Shown here piece after piece: positions 37,175 to 49,700 of a DNA stretch of 64,000 nucleotides (its first letter is position 1; the number at the start of each line of letters is the position of its first letter). The notes under the pieces were generated by a model that worked only from the letters and a program-made list of their open reading frames with translations, had not been told where the DNA came from and did no database searches. The position numbers and the translations under genes are program-made. Source of the stretch: Cornus controversa (taxonomy: Eukaryota; Streptophyta; Magnoliopsida; Cornales; Cornaceae); assembly GCA_026545225.1 (NCBI GenBank), contig CM048852.1:56551146-56615145 (forward strand), written 5' to 3'.

Positions 37175-38828
37175 AAAAAAAGATAATTATCCAATTTTAT
37201 CTAATGTGCAAATTGATTACTTATAGTCATTTTTCAATGGTTGGTGTGATTCTACTAAAAGGTTGGTGTAATTCTCTTCATACTCACATTCATTTAATTT
37301 ATTTATTTTGAAAGTTCAAATAAAAGCACACAACATTAAAATTGTCACATTTATTTTATTTATTTTGAAAGTTCAAACAAAAACGCAAACCATTAATATT
37401 GTCAAGAACGTGGACTCGCATTCTCATGCTTAACAATTAGTATATGTTACTGCATTACGCAATATATAGCTCTTTCATGAAACTTTTACTATTGTATCAA
37501 ATAATGACTCTTATATAAGGTAACCTCAATATCTCTCTCTCTCACTCACTCTCACACACACACACATATATATACATATATATATATATATATAAGAGGA
37601 AAGGAAACCAACATCATATATAACCATCAATGGTAATAGTTGTGGACGTTGTGGAAATAGTAGTAATATAATGATAAGGACGACTTGCATATAAAAATTG
37701 CGTTGTTGCTTTGACTATTTGTAATGATTAAATACTTTAAAAAATCATATAAAAATAGACAATCTCTTAATTCAGTAAGTAATTCTTGTTTAAAATCACG
37801 AGATTCTTATTCGATTGAATGGATGTATTAAAAATAACCCACCATTAATGGTATAACTATCCATTACTATAAAATAAAATAAAATGAAATGAAATAAAAT
37901 AAAATAAAGTTAAAAATATTTTAAGAATAATGATAAAAACGTCGAAACTTTATACCCAAAATTATCACCGAATCTGACGTGGCCATGTCAAATTCTTTAA
38001 ACAAACGTGAGAGAATAAAACATCATTTCTCTCCGTCATGTGATAAAATAAAGTAAAAAAATACTTAAAGATCGTAGAAAAAAATGTGTGAAGATGTTAG
38101 ATGTACATATTCGCTCGTGTGTGTGAGCACACACACATATATATAGGAAAAAATTAACGAATGAAAATTGATGAATTTATAAGAAATGTTGCGAAACTCT
38201 CTGGTGGGAGCGAGGCATACGCCTCTGTAGGGAAACTCCCCAAACCACACACCAAGGTTGAAGGAATTTTTTTTTCCTCGCTCTAGAAGGAAAAATTAGT
38301 CATATTTTTCATATTTTATTTTGGTAGGAGAAATTAGTCTTGACTTTAACATCGTGAAACTCTTTGGAGGCCACATATTATGCCCTCAAGCAAATTTTAT
38401 TTTTTTTTATTTTTTTATTTTTAAGAGAGACGTAGAATTTTAAAAATCGAAGCGTCATGTTGGATAGCTCATTCAAAAATTACTTTCGCTTCACCCATCA
38501 CTATTCATATTTTAATTTTACGACAGAGCTATGATTCTTTTTTTTTTATGTTGACAAAAAAATCTCATACCGACACCAACTACCAGGAAAGACTAAGAGC
38601 ACTGTCAATGGTGAGATTGTTGCTAGTTTGGTCCCACCCACATCACCAAATCGTGTCTTCATCACATAATCAACTTTGACGGAGATGGTAATGGCCCTCA
38701 ATTTGAGAATAAGTAAGATTTGGAGACAGATTGATTTGAAAAGGCTTACCTATATCTATATAGAGCATAATTCAAGTTGAGAAAGCCAACCATTTTTATT
38801 ACAGTCAAAATGTACGGGCAATTCCTCA

Positions 38829-38864
<36 letters not shown>

Positions 38865-40119
38865 TCTTGCAGTTGCTCAATAATTTTAGGTTAAGAAAGA
38901 ACATTTGTGTTGTATTAAATTAAATTAGAAGGAAACAATCATACAATTGTTTTCAAAAACACTGTTATCGATCGCATATAATTATTTAAAAAAATATTTT
39001 TACACTACACTTTTAAAAATAATTTAAAATTCTCTAAAATAGGTGCAAATATTTTGAAAATAAAATAGAAAGTTACTTAATTAAATCAAATAATAATTAT
39101 AATTGTCCTATAATTATCTGTTTATGGAACATTTCCTCTTCACTTTAAACTTTAAAGTCATGATTTAATAACATTTTCTCTGCTCTACTTTCGATGTGGC
39201 ATAGTCCGTAAACGGAACAAGGGCCCCACATTGGAGACTTGTTAATTGAAGTTTTAGTGGTTAAGCCCACCATTACATGTACGATCATCATCATTAAACC
39301 AAAGATTAATGAAATTAACAAAGAAGTAATCATGACAACAAACGAAAAAGACACTTGTATTTCATAAGGATACAGTTGTAAGACTGAAGAAATGCATAGC
39401 CATTTGTAAACAGAAATTTCTATATATACCATCCAATTGGATTGTATCGTATATTCGTATTCGAAGAGAATGGAAAACAAGTAGTCGGCAAAGGCATTAA
39501 AAAATCATTTATTTTCCAAATATCATAATATAAAGAACCCGTTTCCCCCCACTGCCCCAACACCATCGACAACTCATATATACACACACATGTATCTGTC
39601 TGAATATATATATATATATATATCTAAATAGGAATAAGTTCTTAATTTCCCCCCACTGCCCCCAACACGATGGACAACTCACAATACAAATGATATTTGG
39701 ACTCATTGTTTATTTTTATTTTTAAGAAAAATGACATATTATTCTTTAGAAACATTTTCATACTCCAATTTTTTTTTTTTTTTAAATATCCTTATACTCC
39801 ACTTTTGAAATGTAATTTTATCATCTCATTTATTAAATATTTAAATTTGACTGTAAGGAGAGAAAAGTGAAATGACATTGTCAAAAAATAAAAATAACGG
39901 TAAGTACTTTATTTTCTGATACTTGCAAGGTTGCACTTCACTTGTTTTTTTCTGTTTTTTTTTATATAAAACAATTCCCTTTAATAATAGAACTCTCAAC
40001 TCAAACTTCCTACTAATATAAAAAGTACTTAGTACTCTAATTTTGAAAGATAATTGGCTTATTTTCTAGATAGAAAATAAGTGAAGTGAAAGTGTACAAA
40101 AATAGGGTGTGAATATCAC

Positions 40120-40183
<64 letters not shown>

Positions 40184-40271
40184 AACTTAGTCAAAGCTTT
40201 CCATGGCTCCATGAGTTGTGAGTTGTGACGTTTGTCTGCCTTCTGCACATTCCTTTCTCACCTGCTTGCTG
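37175..40271. other. intergenic upstream of MIR390, microsatellite-rich
   Basis: CA/TA repeats at about 37,551-37,594 and a TA tract at about 38,829-38,852. Two direct copies of a CCCCCCACTGCCCC-containing block lie about 108 bp apart (39,544 and 39,650). No protein-coding gene was seen. Confidence 0.5.
40122..40179. repeat. TA microsatellite upstream of MIR390
   Basis: About 29 perfect AT units, ending about 90 bp before the MIR390 TATA box. Variation in its length could alter promoter spacing. Confidence 0.95.
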
Positions 40272-40280
40272 CTATAAATA
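40272..40280 (+). promoter_or_regulatory. TATA box of MIR390
   Basis: CTATAAATA lies about 155 bp upstream of the hairpin. Transcription would start near 40,305-40,312. Confidence 0.6.
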
Positions 40281-40336
40281 CAGCTCTCTCTTGAAGCCTT
40301 CCCCACCATTCATATGTATGTCACTTTGATCTGTAC

Positions 40337-40369
<33 letters not shown>

Positions 40370-40427
40370 GGGTTTCTTATTGTTGTTTAATATAGATACA
40401 GAAATCTATATATATATGCAAAAGTAT

Positions 40428-40532
40428 AGAAGAATCTGTAAAGCTCAGGAGGGATAGCGCCATATATGGATGATGGATTTCCTTTTTCTATTGTCTTGTG
40501 GCGCTATCTATCCTGAGTTTCATGGCTTCTTC
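40428..40532 (+). ncRNA. MIR390: MIR390 precursor hairpin
   Basis: The 21-nt mature miR390 lies at 40,441-40,461 on the 5' arm. It starts AAGCTCAGGAGGG, ends GATAGCGCC, and is identical to the conserved plant miRNA as I know it. The miR390* (CGCTATCTATCCTGAG...) lies at 40,502-40,522 on the 3' arm. The lower stem also pairs (AGAAGAATCTG with CATGGCTTCTTC). In plants miR390 loads into AGO7 and triggers TAS3 trans-acting siRNAs that repress ARF3/ARF4, controlling leaf polarity and lateral-root growth. Confidence 0.95.
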
Positions 40533-41148
40533 ATGCTCTCTCTCAGCTTAGGTATGTATAACTGACGATCAACATGTGGGTACGCAATGTAAGTTTATAA
40601 ACTCATTCATTTCTCCTTTAATCCATATAGCATTCAAAATTTGCGAGTTCAATGTTGTTCTTTTAATGTTTAGCCAGTATACATATATTCCTATTTGTAT
40701 ATAGATATCTATATATAGACACATATATTATTGTGGCCTAATTGGTCATTTTTCTTGTACTCCTTATTGATGTTGTTGTCCATCATGATCAATTGATCGT
40801 CGATCATCATCTTCTTCTTCTTCTACTTCTTGTTATTTTGTTTTTTATTTTTTTACTTTTTTTTATATATATTTTTTATTAACACAAGAAGGTTACAAGG
40901 TAATAGAACTTAGTTTTATGGGTGAAGCCCCCATTGATTCTCTTTTATTTTTTTATATTTATTTTTAAAATGATTGTAAGATGTGACTCGTATTTATCTT
41001 ATCTCTTCCCCCACCACTTTCTACCATTTTAAACGTTGTATATTGCTTTTCAAAAAAAAAAAAATGAGATAGTTTCAACATTACCATTTACCAGGCAAAA
41101 GAAACCAACAAAAGTGGAAATCGCTTAGTGGTTACGGCTAAGATGTAA

Positions 41149-41418
41149 GGATACAAAGCACATGTATGACATGATATAGACGCGATAATTAATACTACAA
41201 ATTAAAGAAAAAAATAGAATAAATATACAATATGAACACATCAAAAAATACTAATATAATTTAATATTACTTTATAACATAATTTTTTTTTTTTGCTTAT
41301 TTATGTAATTACTAATTTACGACTTAGATGTTATTTTTTGTTTTCTAAAATTTTATATTATTTTTAATTAAATAATATGTTTTAAATTTACCTGGGAATT
41401 CTATTTTTTTAATAATTA

Positions 41419-41464
<46 letters not shown>

Positions 41465-41520
41465 ATTTCACTACTTCGTTCCACGTGTCCAATAGCTTAG
41501 AACAGTGTCCCTGCTTCCTA
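41149..41520. mobile_element. MITE-like element, GGAAGCAC family (weak copy)
   Basis: It begins near GATACAAAGCACATGTATGAC and ends GTGTCCCTGCTTCCTA, with diverged inverted ends. A TA microsatellite (41,427-41,460) lies inside. Confidence 0.4.
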
Positions 41521-41906
41521 ACTTTTGGGCCAGGGTTGATGCACTTGATTATTTTTTAGTAGCTTTAATTAGGAAGAATCCTTTTGTAGGTTCTCTCAAA
41601 TATGGAGCTAAGGTCGGGTGCTTCTCTCTCTCTCTCATCATCATGATTTTTGCTTCTAATCTTGTTTATGAACGGGTAGGAAAAGGGTTGACCAAGGTTG
41701 ACTAATTCCCAACTTCGTGTACGACACGGCCATGTCAGTCTTTTCATTTAGATTGTTTAAAACCTAAAGCAAGGCTTTGCACGATCGGTACCTAATTCGA
41801 ACATTTTGAAATTTTTTTTCCCATTTAAAGTAACCATTTCCCCACGCCCAGCTTGATGGTTCCACTGAAAATACTGGCATTTAGGGGCTAAAATCTAAGA
41901 CAATAT

Positions 41907-41907
41907 A

Positions 41908-41948
<41 letters not shown>
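41907..41948. repeat. compound TA/CA microsatellite
   Basis: A TA tract followed directly by a CA tract. Confidence 0.9.
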
Positions 41949-42278
41949 GTGGCAGGTGAAAGACAAAGCACTCCTGTCCTATGGCGATGTGATATACTGC
42001 ATGTATTATTTTTTGTGAGGAAACTTGTCTAATCTGCAGAAGATTTTCAAACTAGAAATCCAAATTCCTATTGATTAAAATTTCTTCTGTGGTCATGGAT
42101 GTAATGGAGACTTCAATTCCAACTCGATCATGGCTTGTGAAATACATATATATGTGCTATATATGCTTTTCATGTTGTACGTAACAAAATGACATCTCCT
42201 GAATCCAGATCAAATGAGTATAATATTGATCTGTTTATCTCTCTCCATATATAGCTGTCATATAGCTACGTAACGTAC

Positions 42279-42362
42279 TGATCAAATTATGTATATCAGG
42301 CTTTGTTGATCAAATTATGTATGTCAGGCTTTGTTGATCAAATTATGTATATCAAGCTTTGT
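42279..42362. repeat. three tandem 28-bp repeats
   Basis: TGATCAAATTATGTATATCA plus GGCTTTGT occurs three times, at 42,279, 42,307 and 42,335, with only one or two changes per unit. Confidence 0.9.
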
Positions 42363-44480
42363 TCTATAGGTGGGAGGTTCGTGTGTTTAACAAACATGTG
42401 GAGGACGAAGTGGGAAATGTGACCTCAAGTTAAGGGTTAAATAACATATGGAAGATGTTTATATGGAGGGAGTTGGTAAGTATGGGTTGGAGGTTTGAAA
42501 CTAAAGTCTGTGTTACATTACGCCAAAGAAAAGAAAATAAAATTGTTAAGATAGTGTGTGTGTGTGTGTTTTTTTTTCGAAGGAAAGGAAAATAAATTTC
42601 TTTTATGTGTATTTGTTTAATGTAAGTAATTTATAAGTAAGTTATAGTATAAATACCATTTTATGATTTCGAAAACATGAAATTTCATTAGAAAATAGTA
42701 AAATACTACTTCCTATGTTTTTATAGAACATTTTGGGCAAAGTTGATTTTTTTTTCTTCTTCTTCTTCATTTTGTGTTGTTTTGTTTTTTGCCATCCAAA
42801 TTGTTAAAATAGTTGAAAACTTTTCACTTTTGGACATTTCATAACTTTTACTCTAATTAAACAAGGGAAGTGATATTGCACCCATTTTTTCTACTATTGT
42901 ACTCGAATTTTAAAGAAAATGACACTTTTAATCCTAACTTTATAAGTAAATGATTATTATTTTTCAAATATCACAAGTACTCTTTCAGGTATGAAACAAC
43001 CTTTTCGTCTCCCACTCTCTATCGGTAATATCATTTTATTTTGCTCAAGTCTTAGAAAAGGGCAGACAACTCAACAATATAGGCCGTTGAGATTTTATCA
43101 AAATGTGATCCATGGATCTTCTCATGGGTATGTCGTATTAGAATCAAACATGCAATTCAGAGGGTTATATGCATATATATACATGTGTTTGTGTATATAA
43201 TTATTTGTCATGTTTTTAAGTTTGATTATTATTCTAAGAAATTGTTCAAATTTTTGTTTGTTTTTTAATTTGAAATTACATGAGGTTCTCATGAGAATTT
43301 GGTTACAATATTGAATATTGTTGAAGGATGCTATGCTTAGATGGGTGTTCTGTGAATGCAATAGAGTTGCTCATGCTTTGAACAAGAGAGTTCTGGACAC
43401 ACAACAACAATAATAGTTATGATATTATAAAATAAAGGAAGATATATTAATAAACTTAGAGACCTTATTGTCATTTTTATAAAAAAAAAGAAAAAAAAGT
43501 GAAGTGCAATTGGAGACAAAGAAAGTGCCAATATAGTCTCCCTTAAACAAAGTCTTAGTGATGTAATTGCAAATTTCTCCTCTACGAAAAACAATCCTTT
43601 AATATATTCTAATATTTTAGTATTATTTAAACAACAACTTTCTTTAATAAGTGAGGGTAAAATAGAAAACTACAAAATGCCTCTTTAAATTTTGTTTATA
43701 GTTATATCTGAGAAATTAGAAGGGATAAACTGAATAATATTCATCATATTAATTTAACAGTTTTTCTACAAATAAAGCAAATATAAAGGCAAAATTACAT
43801 GTTAGTCCTATTTCTCAATTGAAAGGACCTTAAGATAGAGTCTTACTTTTAATTAAAATTTTAAATTAAATTCATAAGTCCACTAAATAAGTTTTTCTCA
43901 ATATTACCCTTTTTTTTTATTGCAAATACCTACAATGTCCTTTTCTGATTAAAATAAATTTCAAATTAAATTATCTTGATGCACTTTTTTTTATAAAACA
44001 TAAATTTATATAGATTTACGATTACCTTTTGAAATAATTTGTTTGAAAAACTGTGAAATAGGGAAAATTGAAAACAATATAAATTAGTCTTTAATTATTC
44101 ATGAATTTACTAGCCAAAAAGAAAAACCATTGGAGTTTTTATGCATGTTACAATAAATTCCACCATTAAAATTTAATTAATTTGTTAAATATTTTTAAAA
44201 AGTACTAATTAGGTGGCTATTTACTTTTTCATTGTTATTAATTACAAGTGATTCTAAAGCTCTGTCTGTTTTGACATAAAATATTTTTGATTTTTTTTTC
44301 TTATTTTCCGGCGTATGGTTGCATTTAAAACTAAGAAAATCATTTTACACTATCTAAAAAAAATGACTAAACGTATCACAATGTGTGGCTTGAGCGGAAT
44401 AGGAATTTTTATGGCAATTCATCATTCTCTGCGAATGCCCTTCTAGAATGAACAATAACAATTATTCGAGAGAAGATTGC
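42363..44480. other. intergenic, no gene seen
   Basis: AT-rich. Around 43,783-43,930 the sequence resembles one arm of the foldback element at 14,501, probably a partial copy. No product was recognised. Confidence 0.45.
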
Positions 44481-45035
44481 GTCATTCATTAATTGTTCTA
44501 GATGCTGCGAGTGTTGTAACTGAATGGTATCTCCTAGATTGCGTCTTTTGGCCCCTCCTCGCCCTCTCTCTATTTGATTGAAGGCATGATAGGCATCTTA
44601 GTCTAATTATATTTTTGTTTTTGAGTTGTTTTTATTAGAAATTTTCTTGTCAGATAAGTCCTGGATACTAAATAATTGTAATTATTGTTTAACAAGAAAA
44701 TGAATTTAGGACTCTATAAATAGAGAACAAGACTCTGGGTTGAGGCTTACGAGATCGAGAGAAATGCTGGCTCATGAAAAAGTTTATGAGTTCGTAGAAT
44801 AGAAAGAACACCGATGGTGAGGAGTTTCGTGGAATGGTACACTTTGGGACAATGGTTAATTTTTGTATATCGTACGATGTTTGTATTTTACCGTTGTAAT
44901 ATATTTATAGAATTTTAATAGAATCACTTTTTATTTGTGAAAATAAATTGTGTTTGACTGAATCACATATATCTTGTGTTTTGTTTGTGATTTGTGTGAT
45001 TGATTTGGTTGTTTTCGCTTCTTCAGTCCAACACT
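44481..45035 (+). mobile_element. possible solo LTR
   Basis: The stretch has a TATA-type core (CTCTATAAATAGAGAAC, about 44,713-44,729), a short downstream leader, T-rich poly(A)-like signals, and tips starting TGTT and ending CAACA. No duplicated target site or internal coding part was found, so this is a weak call. Confidence 0.3.
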
Positions 45036-45479
45036 AATCACCTCACCAACGGTTTTGATCTTCAAATATGTTGTGTGTTGTGTTGCTTGGTTACGGAGTG
45101 GACTTATTATGGGGATTGGTTTGAAAATTTGGACATGTGCTTTGACTATATGCCTTGAATCTGTATCTTAGTTCTTGACTATATATATGCCTTGTATCTG
45201 TATCTTAGTTCTAAATATCCTTACTTGAGTTTGTACAGTTTAGTTTATTTATACATATAATTAACATTTACGCTTCTCGTAAGTTAAGTGGCATATATAA
45301 ATCACAAGACCACAACTAATTAGTTTCTCTCTCCCTTTCTCTTTCCTTCCCTTCCTCCCTCCTTCGCTGATGTGGTCTTGAAGTTAGGGAGGTTGCACGC
45401 TGTCATGTGACAAGTCCACTACTTCTACTCTCTTAATTTTTTTTTGAATTGATCGGAATTCGAAGCATGCATCATCACT

Positions 45480-46730
45480 AAGAGCTTCAACATTGGGCTC
45501 TCAAAGAGCCCGATTTGAAGCATTTTTGCATGCCCGGCCTCACATTGGGCTCGTGGAATTGGCGGGCCCAACTTGGGTTTACAATAGGGTTGGAGGAATT
45601 CTCCCAGCCTTTTCCCCGTTCAGGGAAACCCATGGCGGCCTGGACCATTTTTTTTTAATGACAGCCCGTCGTTTTTTTTTTACATGCGCTAAGGGCCTGT
45701 TTGGCTCTCGGAAATTGACAAAAATTGCTTTAAAGCAGTTTTTTGGCTATTTTTTTTTATTTTTGAAGATGTATTATCTATGCCAATATAGCCACTAGGA
45801 GCCAAACAATGCCTACAACGACTTATTAATGCCAACGACGGTGGTGAAAGTATAACTTATTGAAAGACAAAATGAGATATCGGAGAATATATGTTGATGC
45901 TCGAATTCAACTTCTTTAAGTATTATTTTAATTCTTAGGTTCATATTATTTCTTTTTAATTTGTATTGTTTAAACTTATGTTTTATTTGTTGAAATAGAA
46001 CCGTTTGAAATAGAACGGTTGCGAAAAAGAAAAAAATTAAAAAAATAAAAGAAATTATTAAAAAACATATGTGAACAAATCTTTCGAGAGCTCAAGATGC
46101 TTATGCGACTATGAAAAGTACTAATAGTGTCTTTGGTATGCATCAATGAAATGAAATAGAATGTCAATATTACTTTTTGGATTCATTCTTTTGTATGGTA
46201 AGAAAAACTAGAGCGAAAATTCCTAATCATTTCCTTAGAATGGAAAAGAAAAAAAATTCATTTCACTGCTCAACCTATGAAATGGTCATTATATTTTCAA
46301 TAAATATTAAAAAATAAAATTTAATTACTAAAAATAATATAATAATTATTTCATCCCTGCCTCATTTCATATTTAAAACCAAACAATGAAATACAGTAGA
46401 ATATAAATGACCGTTATATTCCATTCTCATCCGCACTTTAATTGAATGCTAATTCTATTAGTTGTGGAGGAAACATAACATAAGATTACTCTTAAAAAAG
46501 CTGAAGTGGTAGACACTCAAATCCCAGATGCTCTAAATGTGTGCGCATATATGCATGCATAGTACACTCATACAGTACAGTTCACAGTACAGGTAATACA
46601 TGTATTCTGAACTCGCATTCTAACCGTTAAATTAGTTGAACAGATAAAACGATCCAATATATGGTTCCCCGTGTTCTCCCAAAGAACATCTAAACCCTTA
46701 CAAAATCTCTCCCCCTCTCTGAATTCCAGC
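45480..46730. other. intergenic upstream of DTX44, repeat fragments
   Basis: A GC-richer patch (45,485-45,660, CATTGGGCTC repeats) looks like a transposon fragment. The rest is AT-rich and includes the DTX44 promoter. No separate gene was seen. Confidence 0.45.
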
Positions 46731-49700
46731 ATGGCGATTGGCCTCTCACATCACCTCCTACGTGTTCACACTCTGCAGCACAACAATAGTTGTTTATGCT
46801 ACTCTTCCATTCCACCATCCAAACCTCCAGCAACACTCGTGCAAAACCCTAATTGCTCTGTTCGTATTCGGACCGTCCCTAAATCTTCACCTCACAAAAG
46901 CCCTAACACTTCAGTCGATACCTCAGCCCAAGAATCCAAACCCCCAATAACTCGTAACGGGGTCAAGGGATCTGACCCAAGTTCGGCATCTGGTTCATCG
47001 TTTTCCAGTTCATTTTCTTTTATTCCTCTTCGCATAAGGTACACTTTAATCTTGTTACCATGATAAGATGTAATAATTGACTTGTACAAATTAACATTCT
47101 ATGTATGAGGATTTTCTTTTTTCTTTTTTTGGCTTGTAGAGAGAATCTTAAGGTTGATGAGCTTGGAATGGAGGTTTTGTCTATTGCATTGCCTGCTGCA
47201 CTGGCTCTTGCTGCTGATCCAATCGCGTCATTGGTTGATACTGCATTTGTTGGCCATTTGGGTACTCAATTTGATTTATTTTGTGGATGTTCTTATTATA
47301 TTAAATATGTGAAAAGTTTGAAGTATTATGACACATTACTTCTTTAAATCTCATAGATATCGTTCTTTTGGATACATCTAAAGAGAACCTAGCAATAAAA
47401 GTAGAAATATGAAGAAATGTTTTAGGATCGAAAGGATTGAGAATTAATAGAACGAGTATATGGAGTGTAAATTTAACAAAGATTCGGATATTGAGAATAT
47501 AATGATAGCATTTCGGTACCTGGGATCGATAATACAAAATGATGGAGAGATGGATAGCGATATAACTAGTAGAATTGGTGCAGGTTAGACAAAATGGAGG
47601 CAAGTTAGTGGGATATTACGTGATAAAAGAATAACACATAAGCTTAAAGGAAAATTTTATGGGACTGTTATTAGACCAACTATGTTATATGGGCAGAGTG
47701 TTGGATTTTAAAAAAAGGAACGAGAACAACGCCTTCATGTAGCGGAAATGAGAATGTTGAAGTGGATGAATGAAGTGACTAGAAGAGATAAGGTCGCAAA
47801 TGAGAGTATGAGAGAAAAATTAGTTGTAGCATTCATTGGTGAGAAAATTATAGAGAGTAGACTTAAATGGTTTGGACACATATATCGGAGACCTAGAGAC
47901 GCGTTGTTGAAGCAAGGAAGACTAGTTGTAATAGAAGGTAAGATACAGAGAGGGCGACCAAGAATAACCTGAGATGAGGTGATAAAAAATGTCTTTAAAA
48001 AGTTAAATATGGTAGGGGAAATGGCAAGTAATAGAAAAAATTGGAGAGAGAGAATTCATTTGGCCAACCCCATTTAAATGGGATTAAGGCAAGGATGACG
48101 ACGACGACTTCTTTAAATAAGAAACTATTCATTTTTCAGCAAGTGGTATTATTTGTTGGTTATTGGTAATAATTATCTTAATTTTTTTATAATAAGTTGA
48201 CTCATTTTTATTATTGTTGGACTCTGATCTTCAAAGTGCTCAAAGTTTTTCTTTTCTTGACAAATAACTCACACACTCACTTTGTCCGTATAGGGACTTG
48301 AACCCGTTGGAAGGTAGACGAGATAGAACTAGGTTACAGCCCTTGGTGTTATCAAAGTGGACGAACTTGGGCTGTCCTGTTATTAGTTTGTGTTAGGAAG
48401 CAACCCTTTACCTCACAAAGCAAGCTATGGATCATAGAAGTTTGACCAAATGCCAAAACACAAAGATGCAATAACTACTATTCCAAACCCACAATCAGGA
48501 CACTGCATTTAGTGGAAAATTCTTCTATGTTCTAAATAAGGAACGACCATGAGGCACTATGGAGAAATCTTCTAAATAGAAAAATGAGAGTAAAAGGGGT
48601 CTTCTTCGATTACAATTTGAAGATATACAACATATAATTTCATTTGTATATGTATTTTATTGCCTTGTCCTACTTTGTAAAGATTTACCGTGTCAATGTG
48701 TCCTTGTTGTTTAGTATTTGTGTCCCATGTCTATATCCATGCTTCTGATTTAGGTTAATGAGCTTTCGGCTTTGGAAGCGAGGTTGGAATTTTCCTACCT
48801 AGCATTCACAGAGATAATTCATGCGGGAAATGTCGGCTTAGCAAAGGTGGGTGGATTGGCATGGGATGTATGATTCTACTATCAATGAGTGGATTGTTGG
48901 GTTGGTTATGCCAAAATCACTACCCTTGGTTATTTTCCATGCATAATGGGTTGGTGAAGGCAATTTCTTTTTTTATTTTCCATGGTTATGGTTTGGTCTA
49001 TTTTTTTCTCCATATTAATTGGATGTGTTTTCACACAAAATCCTTGGAGGTATCCCGGACTCTCAATCATAACAGTTTGTGGACAATGTAAAAAATATTT
49101 ATTACTTGTGAAGATGATGGCAATGAGTCTCAAGTTTTATCTACAGTTTTTTGCTTTGAGTTATATTTTTTATTAGTTAAAGTGAGTTTGGTTGTTCACC
49201 ACTATTTGTTTTATAGGATCGGTTGAACTGGCAGCAATTGGTGTATCAGTTTCTGTATTTAATTTGGTGTCAAAATTGTTTAATGTTCCTTTGCTCAACG
49301 TCACCACGTCCTTTGTTGCTGAAGAGCAGGCATTAGTTACAAAGGGTGATGATGAACCTGTTCAAAATGACCAAGGTATTTTTTATTAAAGCTACAATGT
49401 TTTGATTTTTAAATTGTTCAACTTTACTGAGTTTTATTTGTAGAATTGTCTTCTGCATCTATCTAATGAATATTTTGGTTCCATTGCTGTTTCTTGAGGT
49501 TACGCAGCTGATCACAAAAGCAAGAAACTTGTTCCTTCAGTTTCGACCTCTTTAGTACTAGCTGCTGGTATTGGCATTGCAGAAGCTGTAGCACTTTCAA
49601 TTGGCTCGGGTTTCTTAATGAATACCATGGGTATACCTGTTGTACGTCTTATTTAGCTAATCATTGACTTCATGCTCACGGGACTTCTATATTTCTCCAA

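Noticed and set aside
36691-37194. 167-codon - strand ORF, the longest outside known genes
   Set aside because: It spans LTR-like repeat sequence and low-complexity DNA; composition is not protein-like.
45493-45798. 101-codon + strand ORF
   Set aside because: Lies in a probable transposon fragment with T-runs; no recognisable domain.
47748-47972. 74-codon ORF as a possible extra DTX44 exon
   Set aside because: It is part of the LINE reverse transcriptase fragment.
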